Shown one piece after another: positions 54,345 to 64,000 of a stretch of DNA of 64,000 nucleotides. Position numbers and translations under genes: made by a program. How positions within the stretch are numbered: position 1 is the first letter of the stretch; each line of letters opens with the position of its first letter. Source of the DNA: Rubritepida flocculans DSM 14296 (GTDB taxonomy: Bacteria > Pseudomonadota > Alphaproteobacteria > Acetobacterales > Acetobacteraceae); NCBI RefSeq assembly GCF_000425365.1, contig NZ_AUDH01000003.1, forward strand, positions 186,001 through 250,000, given 5' to 3'. The notes beneath the pieces are model-generated. The model saw only the letters and a program-made list of their open reading frames with translations. It ran no database searches and was not told the DNA's origin.

Positions 54345-55502
54345 ATGCTCGACGAGGCGGAACGCGAGTTCGCCGAGGCCGCGCGCCGCTTCGCCCGCGC
54401 GCGCATCGCCCCGGGCTACATGGCGCGCGAGAGCACGGCGCGAGTGGAGCGGGAGCTGGTGCGCGAGATGGGCGCGCTCGGCCTCATCGGCGCCGATCTG
54501 CCCGAGGCGCTGGGCGGCCACGGCCAGCCCAGCGTGATGGCGGGCATCGCCATCGAGGCGGTGGCCGAGGCCGACATCAACATGGCCTATGTGCCGCTGC
54601 TCGCCTCGCTCAACGGGCAGATCATCGCGCGCCATGCCGAACCGGGCCTCGCGCGGGAATGGATCTCCCGGCTCGTCGCCGGCGAGGCGCTGGCCTGCAT
54701 CGCGCTGACCGAGCCGCGCGGCGGCTCGGACGCGGCGAACCTCGCCCTCGCCGCGCGGCGCGAGGGCGCGGAGTATGTTCTGCACGGCGAGAAATCCTCG
54801 ATCAGCATGGCCGACCAGGCCGATGTCGCCGTGGTCTTCGCGCGCACGGGCGGGGCGGGCTCGGGCGCGCGCGGCGTCAGCGCCTTCCTCGTGCCCATGG
54901 ACCTGCCGGGCATCGCGGTGACGCGCTTCCGCGACCTCGGCAGCCACGCCATCGGGCGCGGCTCCATCTTCTTCGACGGGGTGCGCGTGCCCGCCGCGCA
55001 CCGGCTGGGCGAGGAGGGGGCGGGTTTCGTGCAGGTGATGCAGGGCTTCGACTACAGCCGCGCGCTGATCGGCCTGCAATGCTGCGGCGCGGCGCAGGCC
55101 TCGCTCGACGAGAGCTGGGCCTACATCCGCGAGCGCGAGGCCTTCGGCGCGCCGCTCGCGCAATACCAGGGCGTGAGCTTCCCGCTGGCGGAGGGCGAGG
55201 GGATGATCGCGGCGATCCGGCAGCTCTGCTACCACACGCTGCGGCTGCGCGATGCGGGGCTGCCGCACACGGCCGAGGCCGCCATGTGCAAGTGGCTCGG
55301 CCCCAAGACGGCGGTGGAGGTGATCCACCAATGCCTGCTCACCCACGGCCATTACGGCTGGTCGCTCGACCTGCCGCACCAGCAGCGCCTGCGCGACGTG
55401 ATGGGGCTCGAGATCGGCGACGGCACGGCGCAGATCATGAAGCTGATCGTGGCGCGCGAGCGCGCGGGCCGCGACGCCGTGCAGCACGCGCGCAAGACGT
55501 GA
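54345..55502 (+). CDS. aliB: Acyl-CoA dehydrogenase, cyclohexanecarboxyl-CoA dehydrogenase (AliB-like)
   Basis: This 385-aa FAD acyl-CoA dehydrogenase has the FAD/substrate-binding block CIALTEPRGGSDAANL, the mid-domain SHAIGRGSIFFDGVRVP and C-terminal helices with REAFGAPLAQYQGVSF. In the cyclohexanecarboxylate route it would make cyclohex-1-ene-1-carboxyl-CoA. The name comes from its position between badI and aliA; ACADs are hard to assign by motif. The ATG at 54345 lies 5 bp after badI. aliA follows after 22 bp. Confidence 0.8.
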   Translation: MLDEAEREFAEAARRFARARIAPGYMARESTARVERELVREMGALGLIGADLPEALGGHGQPSVMAGIAIEAVAEADINMAYVPLLASLNGQIIARHAEPGLAREWISRLVAGEALACIALTEPRGGSDAANLALAARREGAEYVLHGEKSSISMADQADVAVVFARTGGAGSGARGVSAFLVPMDLPGIAVTRFRDLGSHAIGRGSIFFDGVRVPAAHRLGEEGAGFVQVMQGFDYSRALIGLQCCGAAQASLDESWAYIREREAFGAPLAQYQGVSFPLAEGEGMIAAIRQLCYHTLRLRDAGLPHTAEAAMCKWLGPKTAVEVIHQCLLTHGHYGWSLDLPHQQRLRDVMGLEIGDGTAQIMKLIVARERAGRDAVQHARKT

Positions 55503-55524
55503 TGCGGCGAAGGGGAGGAGAACC

Positions 55525-57144
<1,620 letters not shown>

Positions 57145-57154
57145 AGCCGGCGCG

Positions 57155-58546
57155 TCAGACCGCAGCGATCGCCTCGCGCCGCAGCTCCACCGCCAGCGCA
57201 TCGAGCGCGCGGCCGAAGCGTTCCAGCATCTCCTCGATCTCCGCCTCGGTGATGACCAGCGGCGGCGAGAAGGCGATGCTGTCATTGGGCAGGCTGCGCA
57301 GGATCAGCCCCTGCGCCTCGCCGTGCTTGACGAGGCGCGGCGCGATCTTCAGCGCGGGGTCGAAGTTGCGGCGCGCGGCCTTGTCGGCCACCAGCTCCAC
57401 CGCGCCGATCAGGCCGAGGCCTCGCACCTCGCCCACCAGCGGGTGGTCGGCGAAGCGGCGCAGCCCCTGCTGCATCGCGGGGGCCACGCGCCGCACATGG
57501 CCCACGAGGTCGATCTCGTCGTAGATCTTCAGCGTCTCGACCGCGACGGCGGCCGGCACCGGGTGGCCCGAATAGGTGAAGCCATGCCCGAAGGTGCCGA
57601 TGCCCGCCGAGCCATCGGCCAGCCCCTCGAAGACGCGCTCGTTCACCATCACCGCCGAGATGGGCAGGTAGGAGGAGGAGAGCGCCTTGGCGCAGGTCAG
57701 GATGTCGGGCCGCAGGCCCAGCGTCTGGCTGCCCCAGTAGCTGCCCGTGCGGCCGAAGCCGCAGATCACCTCGTCGGCCACCAGCAGCACGTCGTGCTTC
57801 GCGAGCACCGCCTGGATCTTCTCGAAATAGGTGGCGGGCGGGACGATGACGCCGCCCGCGCCCATGATGGGCTCGGCGAAGAAGGCGGCGACGGTGTCGG
57901 GCCCCTCGGCCTCGATCAGCGCGTCGAGCTCGGCGGCGAGGCGGCTTGCGAACGCCTCCTCGCTCTCGCCCGGATGGGCGTTGTGGTAGTGGTGCGGGCA
58001 GCCGGCGTGCAGGATGCCCGCGATGGGCAGGTCGAAGAACTTGTGATTGTAGGGCAGCCCGGTGAGCGAGGCGGCGGCGACGGTGACGCCGTGATAGCCC
58101 TTGAGCCGGCTGATGATCTTCTTCTTCCGCGGCCGGCCGAGCGCGTTGTTGAAGTACCAGATCATCTTCACCGCGCTGTCGTTCGCCTCGGAGCCGGAGT
58201 TGGCGAAGAACACCTTGCTCATCGGCACCGGCGCGCGCTCCAGCAGCATCTCCGCGAGCTCGACCTGCGGCTCATGGGTGCGGCCGGTGAAGCCGTGGTA
58301 GAAGGGAAGCTGGCGCATCTGCCGCGCCGCCGCCTCCACCAGCCGCTCGTTGTGGAAGCCGAGCGCGGCGCACCACAGCCCGGCCACGGTCTCGATGTAG
58401 CCCTTGCCCTGCTCGTCGAAGACGCGCACGCCCTCGCCGCGGGTGATGACGAGGGGGCCGTTCTTCTGGTGCGCGCGCGCATCCGTGTAGGGATGCAGCA
58501 CCGAGGCGACGTCACGGACGGCGGTGGAGTTGCGGGGCGGCGTCAT
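57155..58546 (-). CDS. Class III PLP aminotransferase (omega-amino acid/pyruvate type)
   Basis: This 463-aa fold type I aminotransferase has the N-terminal GYIETVAGLWCAALGFHN block, FANSGSEANDSAVKM for phosphate binding, VADEVICGFGRTG, and the PLP lysine in TCAKALSSSYLPISAVM. This set fits the beta-alanine/taurine/putrescine:pyruvate transaminase group, sometimes called aspartate aminotransferase family proteins. The substrate is open. The start MTPPRNSTAV has a GAGGA site upstream; codons further out are antisense to the BisC gene leader. It is divergent from the molybdoenzyme gene and convergent with aliA. Confidence 0.9.
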   Translation of the reverse strand: MTPPRNSTAVRDVASVLHPYTDARAHQKNGPLVITRGEGVRVFDEQGKGYIETVAGLWCAALGFHNERLVEAAARQMRQLPFYHGFTGRTHEPQVELAEMLLERAPVPMSKVFFANSGSEANDSAVKMIWYFNNALGRPRKKKIISRLKGYHGVTVAAASLTGLPYNHKFFDLPIAGILHAGCPHHYHNAHPGESEEAFASRLAAELDALIEAEGPDTVAAFFAEPIMGAGGVIVPPATYFEKIQAVLAKHDVLLVADEVICGFGRTGSYWGSQTLGLRPDILTCAKALSSSYLPISAVMVNERVFEGLADGSAGIGTFGHGFTYSGHPVPAAVAVETLKIYDEIDLVGHVRRVAPAMQQGLRRFADHPLVGEVRGLGLIGAVELVADKAARRNFDPALKIAPRLVKHGEAQGLILRSLPNDSIAFSPPLVITEAEIEEMLERFGRALDALAVELRREAIAAV

Positions 58547-58652
58547 CGGCGTGTCCTCGTTCCGGTCATCTCGGGGGCCGAGTGTAGGCGCGCCGCGCGA
58601 TGCCGTCACGACGGCGCTTGACCGCGCGCGCCGCCGGGCTCCAATGCGCCGC

Positions 58653-60941
58653 ATGAGCGAGATCAGGCCGCACGCCGCCCATTGGGGATTCTTCGACGCC
58701 GTCACCGAGAACGGACGCCTCGTCGCGGTGCGGCCCTTCGCGCGCGATCCGGCCCCGCCCGCGCTCATCGCCAGCACCCCGGCCACGGTGCACAGCCCCG
58801 CGCGGATCGACCGCCCCTACATCCGCAAGGGCTGGCTCGAGGGGCGCCGGCGCGGCCATCTGCGCGGGGGCGATCCCTTCGTGCCCGTCTCCTGGGACCG
58901 CGTCACGCGCCTCCTCGCCGAGGAGATCGCCCGCACCCGCGCCGAGCATGGCGACGCCGCGATCTTCGGCGGCAGCTATGGCTGGTCGAGCGCCGGGCGC
59001 TTCCACCACGCCAAGAGCCAGCTCCAGCGCTTCCTCGGCCTGGGCGGGGGCTACACCACCTCCATCAACGCCTACAGCTACGCCACCGCCCAGGCGCTGA
59101 TGCCGCACATCCTCGGCACCAACGAGGTGTTCCTCGGCCGCATGACGGACTGGGCCGCGATCGCGCGCCACGCCCGCCTCATGCTCTGCTTCGGCGGGCT
59201 CGCCGCGAAGAACGGCGAGGTGACCTCGGGCGGCGCCTCCGTCTCCTACGGGCCGAACATGCGCGCCGCCGCGGCGGCCGGCGTGCGGATGGTGAACATC
59301 TCGCCCTATCGCGGCGACGCCGAGGCCGCGCTCGGCGCCGAATGGGTGCCCATCCGCCCGGGCACCGACGCGGCGATGATGCTCGCCATGATGCGGCACA
59401 TCGTGGCGCTGGGGCGCGAGGACCGCGCCTTCCTGGCGACGCATTGCGTGGGCTGGGAGCGGCTGCGCCCCACCCTCGAGGCGCGCACGCCCGAATGGGC
59501 GGAGGGCGTCACCGGCGTGCCGGCCGGCACCATCCGCGCCCTCGCGGAGCGCTGCCTGGACAACCCCACCATGCTCACCGCCGCCTGGTCACTGCAGCGC
59601 GCGGAGTTCGGCGAGCAGCCCTACTGGGCACTGGTGGCGCTGGCCGCCGTGCTGGGCAGCATCGGCAAGCCGGGGCAGGGGGTGGCCTTCGGCTATGGCT
59701 CCTCGGGCGGCATCGGCAATCCGCGGCGCGAGCTGCCGGGGCTCTCCCTGCCGCCCGCGCGCAACCCCGTGCCGCATTTCATCCCCGTGGGCCGCATCGC
59801 GGAGCTGCTGGAGCGCCCGGGCGGCACGCTGTTCTACAACGGGCGCGAGCTGCCGCTGCCCGACATCCGCATGATCTTCTGGGCCGGCGGCAACCCCTTC
59901 CACCACCACCAGGACCTCAACCGCCTGCTGCGCGCCTGGGCGCATCCCGAGACCATCGTGGTCAGCGAGCCCTGGTGGACGGCCGTGGCCCGCCACGCCG
60001 ACATCGTGCTGCCCGCCACCACCACGCTCGAGCGCAACGACATCGCGCACTCCTCGCGCGACCGCTTCCTGCGCGCCATGCACCAGGCCATCCCGCCCCA
60101 GGGCCAGGCGCGCAACGACCACGACGCCTTCGCCGATCTCGCCGATGCGCTGGGCTACCGCGAGCGCTTCACCGAGCAGCGCGACGAGGGGGCCTGGCTG
60201 CGCCACCTCTACGCCAGGTGGCGGGCCGCCTCGGCGAAGTTCGGCTTCGACGCGCCGGATTTCGAGCGCTTCTGGGCCGAGGGCCATGTGGAGATGCCGC
60301 CCATCGCGCCCGGCGAGGAACACACGCAGTTCGCCGAGTTCCGCGCCGACCCCGAGGCGCATCCGCTCGACACGCCCTCGGGCAGGGTGGAGCTGTTCAG
60401 CGAGACCATCGCCGCGATGAAGCTGCCCGACTGCCCGGGCCTGCCCTGCTGGCTGCCGCCGCGCGAATCCCTGCTGCACGCCGCACCGAGGGAGCTGCAT
60501 CTGCTCAGCCAGCAGCCCCCCACGCGGCTGCATTCGCAGCTCGACCCCGGGCCCATCGCCGCGGCCGACAAGATCCAGGGCCGCGAGCCCATCCGCCTCC
60601 ACCCCGAGGATGCGGCCGAGCGCGGCCTCGTCGAGGGCCAGGTGGTGCGCGTGTTCAACGCGCGCGGCGCCTGCCTCGCGGGGGTGCGGCTTGATCCGGG
60701 CCTGATGCGCGGCGTGGCGCTGCTCGCCACCGGCGCCTGGTTCGACCCGCTGGAGCCGGGCGTGCCGGGCGCGCTCTGCGTCCACGGCAACCCCAATGTG
60801 CTGACGCCGGATGTGCCGACCTCGGCGCTCACCCAGGGCGTCTCCGCGCAGTCCTGCCTGGTGCGAGTCGAGCCCTGGGAGGGGCCGCTGCCGCCCGTGC
60901 GCGCCCATGTGCCGCCGCGCATCGAGGAGATCGCCGCATGA
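58653..60941 (+). CDS. Molybdopterin oxidoreductase, biotin/methionine sulfoxide reductase (BisC) type
   Basis: This 762-aa bis-MGD enzyme of the DMSO-reductase family has the Mo-ligand region GGSYGWSSAGRFHHA (Ser ligand), EPWWTAVARHADIVLPATTTLER for cofactor binding, and a C-terminal molydopterin dinucleotide-binding domain with LHLLSQQPPTRLHSQL. No Fe-S binding CxxC motif and no Tat signal are present, so it is a cytoplasmic BisC/TorZ-like reductase rather than periplasmic TorA. The start is uncertain: ATG at 58653 (MSEIRPHAAHWG) or 58644, three codons upstream. The stop overlaps the PhoX-like gene start (ATGA). Confidence 0.88.
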   Translation: MSEIRPHAAHWGFFDAVTENGRLVAVRPFARDPAPPALIASTPATVHSPARIDRPYIRKGWLEGRRRGHLRGGDPFVPVSWDRVTRLLAEEIARTRAEHGDAAIFGGSYGWSSAGRFHHAKSQLQRFLGLGGGYTTSINAYSYATAQALMPHILGTNEVFLGRMTDWAAIARHARLMLCFGGLAAKNGEVTSGGASVSYGPNMRAAAAAGVRMVNISPYRGDAEAALGAEWVPIRPGTDAAMMLAMMRHIVALGREDRAFLATHCVGWERLRPTLEARTPEWAEGVTGVPAGTIRALAERCLDNPTMLTAAWSLQRAEFGEQPYWALVALAAVLGSIGKPGQGVAFGYGSSGGIGNPRRELPGLSLPPARNPVPHFIPVGRIAELLERPGGTLFYNGRELPLPDIRMIFWAGGNPFHHHQDLNRLLRAWAHPETIVVSEPWWTAVARHADIVLPATTTLERNDIAHSSRDRFLRAMHQAIPPQGQARNDHDAFADLADALGYRERFTEQRDEGAWLRHLYARWRAASAKFGFDAPDFERFWAEGHVEMPPIAPGEEHTQFAEFRADPEAHPLDTPSGRVELFSETIAAMKLPDCPGLPCWLPPRESLLHAAPRELHLLSQQPPTRLHSQLDPGPIAAADKIQGREPIRLHPEDAAERGLVEGQVVRVFNARGACLAGVRLDPGLMRGVALLATGAWFDPLEPGVPGALCVHGNPNVLTPDVPTSALTQGVSAQSCLVRVEPWEGPLPPVRAHVPPRIEEIAA

Positions 60942-62335
60942 GTTTCTCCCGCCGCTCCCTGCTCGCCGCGCCCGCGCTGCTCGCCCTGCCTGCGCGCGCG
61001 CAGAGCCTGCCCGCCGTGGCGCAGGACGACGCCGCCGCCCCAGGCTGGCGGCGCACCACGCTGATCCGCTGGGGCGACCGCGTGACCTTCGACGCGCCGC
61101 CCTTCGACCCGCGCATGCTGGACGCCGAGGCCGCCTCCGCCCAATTCGGCTGGGATGCGCGCATCGCGGCGCTGGTGCTGCCGCCGCGCGCCGCCGATGG
61201 CGTGCCGCGCGCGGTGCTCGCGGTGGCCCACCCCACCGTGAACGCCGCCATGGCCTTCCCCGGCGGGCGCGACCGGCCGGAGGCGGCGGCCGAGATGCAG
61301 GGGGCGAGCCTCGTCAATCTCGAGCTGCAGGGCGGGCGCTGGATCATCGTGGATGGCGGCTTCCAGGCGCGGCGGCTGGCGGCGCACACGCTCTGCCGCG
61401 CGGCCGGCCCGCTGGCCGAGGAGCTTGGCGGCGCGCTGCGCGGCGTGCTGGCCGTCTCGGGCGGCGCGGCCACCCCCTGGGGCACCCTGCTGCTGACGGA
61501 GGGCGACCCCGCCCCCTGGGCCGGCCGCCTGCCGGGCTTCGGCCGCGGCCAGGGCTTCGGCTGGCTGGTGGAGCTCGATCCGCTCGATCCGCAATCCATC
61601 CCGGTGAAGCAGACCGCCCTCGGGCGCTATCCCAAGGCCGATGCGGCGGCGACGCTCGCGCGCGACGGCCGGGCCGTGGTGTTCCTGGCCGAGCAGGGGC
61701 AGGCCGGCTACCTGTTCCGCTTCGTCGCCGCCAGGCCCGAGACCGGCCAGGTGCTGGGCGCGGGCGCGCTGTCGGTGGCGCAGCGGCAGGATGGGCGGCT
61801 CGTCTGGCTGCCGTTGCCCGATGGGGCGGCGGGCAACGCGCCCGAGGCCGCGCGCGCCGCGAACGCCACGCCCTTCGCCGGGCCGCAGGGGCTCTCCTGG
61901 GATGGGCGCGGCAACCGCCTGCTTTTCTGCGGGGAGTTCGGCGCGCTCTCGCTCTCGCCCGAGGGCGGGGATGCGGGCGGGCCCTCCATGGGCGTGCTCG
62001 CCCTGCCGGTGCAGGCGCTGGGCCGCATCGGCGCCATCGCCGCCGATGCGCGCGGGCGCGTGCTGCTCGGCACGCTGGGCGAGGGGCGGGTGGGCGCGCG
62101 CGCCCAGGCGCTGCTGGCGCTGGAGGGGGGCGCCTTCTCCACCCTCTACGCCGCCCCGCGCGCGGCGGATCTGGGCGGCGTGGCGGTCAGCCCCGATGGC
62201 GGCACGCTCTTCGCCGGCGTGCGCCGCCCCGGCGCGGAGCAGGGCGCGAGCTTCGAGCGCCCCGCCACGCGCTGGCCCGAGTTCACCCCCGGCCAGCCGC
62301 CGCGCTCGGCCATCGTCTCGCTCGTGCGCGGATGA
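60938..62335 (+). CDS. PhoX-like (DUF839) Tat-exported protein
   Basis: This 465-aa protein has a twin-arginine signal peptide (residues 4-22, SRRSLLAAPALLALPARA). Body features match DUF839/PhoX proteins: GWLVELDPLDPQSIPVKQTALGR, TPWGTLLLTEG, LFRFVAARP and a final SAIVSLVRG. PhoX enzymes are Ca2+/Fe3+ alkaline phosphatases, but here the conserved His-Glu-Gly-Ala after ALGRF is replaced by YPKADA and the Cys/Glu-rich loop reads LTEGDP, so activity may be lost or changed. It is coupled to the BisC-type gene by ATGA. A periplasmic location is expected. Confidence 0.82.
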   Translation: MSFSRRSLLAAPALLALPARAQSLPAVAQDDAAAPGWRRTTLIRWGDRVTFDAPPFDPRMLDAEAASAQFGWDARIAALVLPPRAADGVPRAVLAVAHPTVNAAMAFPGGRDRPEAAAEMQGASLVNLELQGGRWIIVDGGFQARRLAAHTLCRAAGPLAEELGGALRGVLAVSGGAATPWGTLLLTEGDPAPWAGRLPGFGRGQGFGWLVELDPLDPQSIPVKQTALGRYPKADAAATLARDGRAVVFLAEQGQAGYLFRFVAARPETGQVLGAGALSVAQRQDGRLVWLPLPDGAAGNAPEAARAANATPFAGPQGLSWDGRGNRLLFCGEFGALSLSPEGGDAGGPSMGVLALPVQALGRIGAIAADARGRVLLGTLGEGRVGARAQALLALEGGAFSTLYAAPRAADLGGVAVSPDGGTLFAGVRRPGAEQGASFERPATRWPEFTPGQPPRSAIVSLVRG

Positions 62336-62356
62336 TCCTGGCAGCTTGAATCGCAC

Positions 62357-62377
62357 GGTCGGCATGCGATGCCGCCC
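62357..62377. repeat. Short palindrome related to the one at 14818
   Basis: GGTCGGCATGCGATGCCGCCC matches the palindrome at 14818-14838 at 18 of 21 positions. The core CGGCAT/ATGCCG forms a 6-bp stem with a 3-base loop. It lies just after the PhoX-like gene and directly before the TctC remnant. Confidence 0.5.
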
Positions 62378-62537
62378 ACATCAGCCGGGGCTGCGCAGAG
62401 AGGCCCTGCGCCGGCGCCTGGCCGAGCACGCGATCTCGCCCACCCCGCTCGGCCCCGCGGCCTTCGCCGCCTTCCTGGGGCGCGACCTGCGCGGGATCGG
62501 CGGCATGATCCGCGCACTCGGCATCGCCGCGGGCTAG
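62376..62537 (+). pseudogene. C-terminal remnant of a TctC/Bug solute-binding protein gene
   Basis: Read in the frame ending at the TAG 62535-62537, the segment gives REALRRRLAEHAISPTPLG and then FAAFLGRDLRGIGGMIRALGI. This has the layout of the last ~45 residues of Bug proteins (a Leu-Ala helix, a short Pro stretch, FAAFL, and a final helix ending in a Gly-Ile). No upstream coding part exists; the PhoX-like gene ends 40 bp before. It is most likely a deletion remnant. A complete but different TctC gene is at 31902-32882. Its stop shares the CTAG with the opposite-strand gene. It could also be a real short protein, but no ribosome site was seen. Confidence 0.5.
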
Positions 62538-64000
62538 GGCCGCGCCGCCTCGCGCTTCGCGAGCGCCCGCCAGACCTTCTCGGGCGTCAGCGGCATGTCG
62601 AGATGCGCCACCCCCAGCGCGTCGCACACCGCGCCCACCACCGCGGGCGGCGCGCCGCAGGCCCCGCCCTCGCCCGCGCCCTTCACGCCGAGGTCGTTGG
62701 AGGGGCAGGGCACCACGTTGAGGTCCACGGCGAGATCGGGAATGTCGGCCGCGCGCGGCAGGCAGTAGTCCTGGAAGCTCGCGGTGAGGAGCTGGCCGCT
62801 CTCGGCGTCGTAGCGCGCGTGCTCGTAGATCGCCTGGCCGATGCCCGAGACGATGCCGCCATGGCACTGCCCGTGCACGAGCATGGGGTTCAGCGGCACG
62901 CCCACATCGTCCACCGCCGCGTAGCGCACCACCGCCACCTCGCCCGTCTCGGGGTCCACCTCCACCTCCGCGACGTGGCAGCCATTGGGGAAGTTGCACT
63001 CGGTGTTGCGCTTGTAGAGCAGCTCCTCGTCGAGGCCCGGGCTCTCGCCCGGGATTTCGGCGGCGGCGAGCGCGGCCCAGGCGATGCTCCGGTCGGTGCC
63101 GGCGATGCGCAGCCCCTGGGCGCCGGCCTCGAGGTCGGCCTCCGCGCATTCCAGCAGATGCGCGGCGAGCCGCTTCGCCTTGGCGAGCACGAGCTCGCTC
63201 GCGCGCGCCACCGCGACACCGCCCATCTGCGAGGAGCGCGAGCCGCCCGTGCCGCCGCCCTGCGGCACGAGGTCGGAATCGCCCTGCACCAGGCGCACCT
63301 TCTCGAAGGGGATGCCGAGCTTCGCATGCAGCACCTGGGCGAAGGCCGTCTCATGGCCCTGGCCGTGGCTGAAGGTGCCCACATGCACGAGCGCCTCGCC
63401 CTCGGGCGTGATGCGCACCCGCGCCCATTCGGCCGGCTGCCCGCCCGAGGCCTCGATGAAGTAGCCGAGGCCCCGGCCGCGCAGCCGCCCGCGCGCGGCG
63501 CTCTCGGCCCGGCGCGCGGCGAAGCCCTCCCAGTCGTCGAGGGCGAGGGCGAGGCGCTGCGTCTCCTCGAAGCGGCCGCTGTCGATCTCGTTGCCCGCGC
63601 TGTTGACGTAGGGGAGCTGCTCGGGGCGGATGTAGTTGCGCGCGCGGATTTCCTCGCGGCCGATGCCGAAGGCCAGCGCGCCCTGATCGAGCAGCCGTTC
63701 GATCACATAGGCCGCCTCGGGCCGGCCCGCGCCGCGATAGGCGTCGGTCGGCGCGGTGTTGGTGAAGACGCAGCGCACCTGCACGTTCACCGCCTGCATG
63801 TCGTAGACCGTGCCCTGGATGCGCCCGCCCGCGATGGTGGGAATGCGCGGGCCGAAGTCGAACAGGTAGGCGCCCATGGCGGCGATGGTGTCCACGCGCA
63901 TGGCGAGGATGCGCGCGTTCTCGTCGAAGGCCATCTCGGCGCGCGTCACATGGTCGCGCCCGTGCGGGTCGCAGAGGAAGGTCTCGGTGCGGTCGGCGCG
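62534..64000 (-). CDS. Xanthine dehydrogenase-family molybdenum-binding subunit (5' end outside window)
   Basis: This gives the last ~488 residues of a molybdenum hydroxylase large subunit; the frame stays open to the right edge. Visible features are DAYRGAGRPEA, FSHGQGHETAFAQVL and GDSDLVPQGGGTGGSRSS for cofactor binding, and the catalytic Glu region GAGEGGACGAPPAVVGAV near the C-terminus. The active-site loop lacks the Cys of CO dehydrogenase (AYRCSFR type), so an aldehyde or N-heterocycle oxidase is likelier than CODH. Partner FAD and Fe-S subunits would be outside the window. The TAG stop overlaps the stop of the TctC remnant within CTAG (62534-62537). Confidence 0.9.
   Translation of the reverse strand, partial: RADRTETFLCDPHGRDHVTRAEMAFDENARILAMRVDTIAAMGAYLFDFGPRIPTIAGGRIQGTVYDMQAVNVQVRCVFTNTAPTDAYRGAGRPEAAYVIERLLDQGALAFGIGREEIRARNYIRPEQLPYVNSAGNEIDSGRFEETQRLALALDDWEGFAARRAESAARGRLRGRGLGYFIEASGGQPAEWARVRITPEGEALVHVGTFSHGQGHETAFAQVLHAKLGIPFEKVRLVQGDSDLVPQGGGTGGSRSSQMGGVAVARASELVLAKAKRLAAHLLECAEADLEAGAQGLRIAGTDRSIAWAALAAAEIPGESPGLDEELLYKRNTECNFPNGCHVAEVEVDPETGEVAVVRYAAVDDVGVPLNPMLVHGQCHGGIVSGIGQAIYEHARYDAESGQLLTASFQDYCLPRAADIPDLAVDLNVVPCPSNDLGVKGAGEGGACGAPPAVVGAVCDALGVAHLDMPLTPEKVWRALAKREAARP

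Noticed and set aside
57155-58546. Aminotransferase as part of the cyclohexanecarboxylate operon
   Set aside because: It is on the opposite strand, convergent with aliA, and the pathway has no transamination step.
62534-64000. Carbon monoxide dehydrogenase large subunit (CoxL)
   Set aside because: The active-site loop is AYRGAGRPEA and lacks the CO dehydrogenase Cys.

Overview
The window is a dense, very GC-rich stretch of bacterial chromosome with overlapping start and stop codons at many joints (ATGA/GTGA), GTG starts, and long spurious open frames on the opposite strand of almost every gene. Gene content and order (lolCD, erpA/dgt/argS/SPOR/nagZ/site-2 protease/scpAB/tatBC/serS; a PetP/PetR-type regulator pair beside ilvE; a fused cellulose synthase BcsAB) point to an alphaproteobacterium, most likely Acetobacteraceae. 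That placement is inferred from gene families, not from a marker gene comparison. No rRNA, tRNA, CRISPR array, integrase or transposase was seen. Both ends cut genes: a LolC/E permease at the left and a xanthine-dehydrogenase-family large subunit at the right.

Region 1-13307 is housekeeping: lipoprotein release (lolC/E, lolD), exonuclease III, Fe-S carrier ErpA, a dNTPase, ArgS, a SPOR protein, NagZ, an M50 protease, ScpA/ScpB, an orphan Fe3+/polyamine-type ABC ATPase, TatB/TatC and SerS. The scpB-tatB junction is unusual. It lacks tatA and instead carries a ~215-bp inverted pair of hairpin-rich repeat units followed by the ABC ATPase. Region 13291-17184 holds a sensor kinase, PetR-like regulator and PetP-like MarR protein on the minus strand, divergent from ilvE with a recognisable sigma70 promoter. 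Region 17290-23002 encodes two ~950-aa glycosyltransferases, one TPR-GT4 and one with two GT-B modules, each with an unassigned C-terminal part.

Region 23015-35584 (all minus strand) carries a thioester-containing alpha-2-macroglobulin, a cytochrome P450, a DHA2-type MFS exporter, an OmpW porin with an FNR-like box upstream, and a P2-type ATPase translationally coupled to a TctC/Bug solute-binding protein. Fhs (formate-THF ligase) is divergent. Region 37455-47348 is a cellulose operon: a proline-rich protein with a possible BcsR-like N-terminus, BcsQ, a BcsA-BcsB fusion with a PilZ domain, and BcsC. No BcsZ or BcsD is present.

Region 47374-49426 is pyrG and secG. Region 49541-52140 is an aldehyde dehydrogenase overlapped by a cytosine-deaminase-like amidohydrolase. 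Region 52199-57144 is a clear cyclohexanecarboxylate degradation cluster: a BadR-like MarR repressor divergent from badH-badI-aliB-aliA, with a 9-bp direct repeat spaced 20 bp as candidate operator. The rest is a class III aminotransferase, a BisC-type molybdoenzyme overlapping a divergent PhoX-like Tat-exported protein, a C-terminal remnant of a TctC gene, and the truncated molybdenum hydroxylase subunit.
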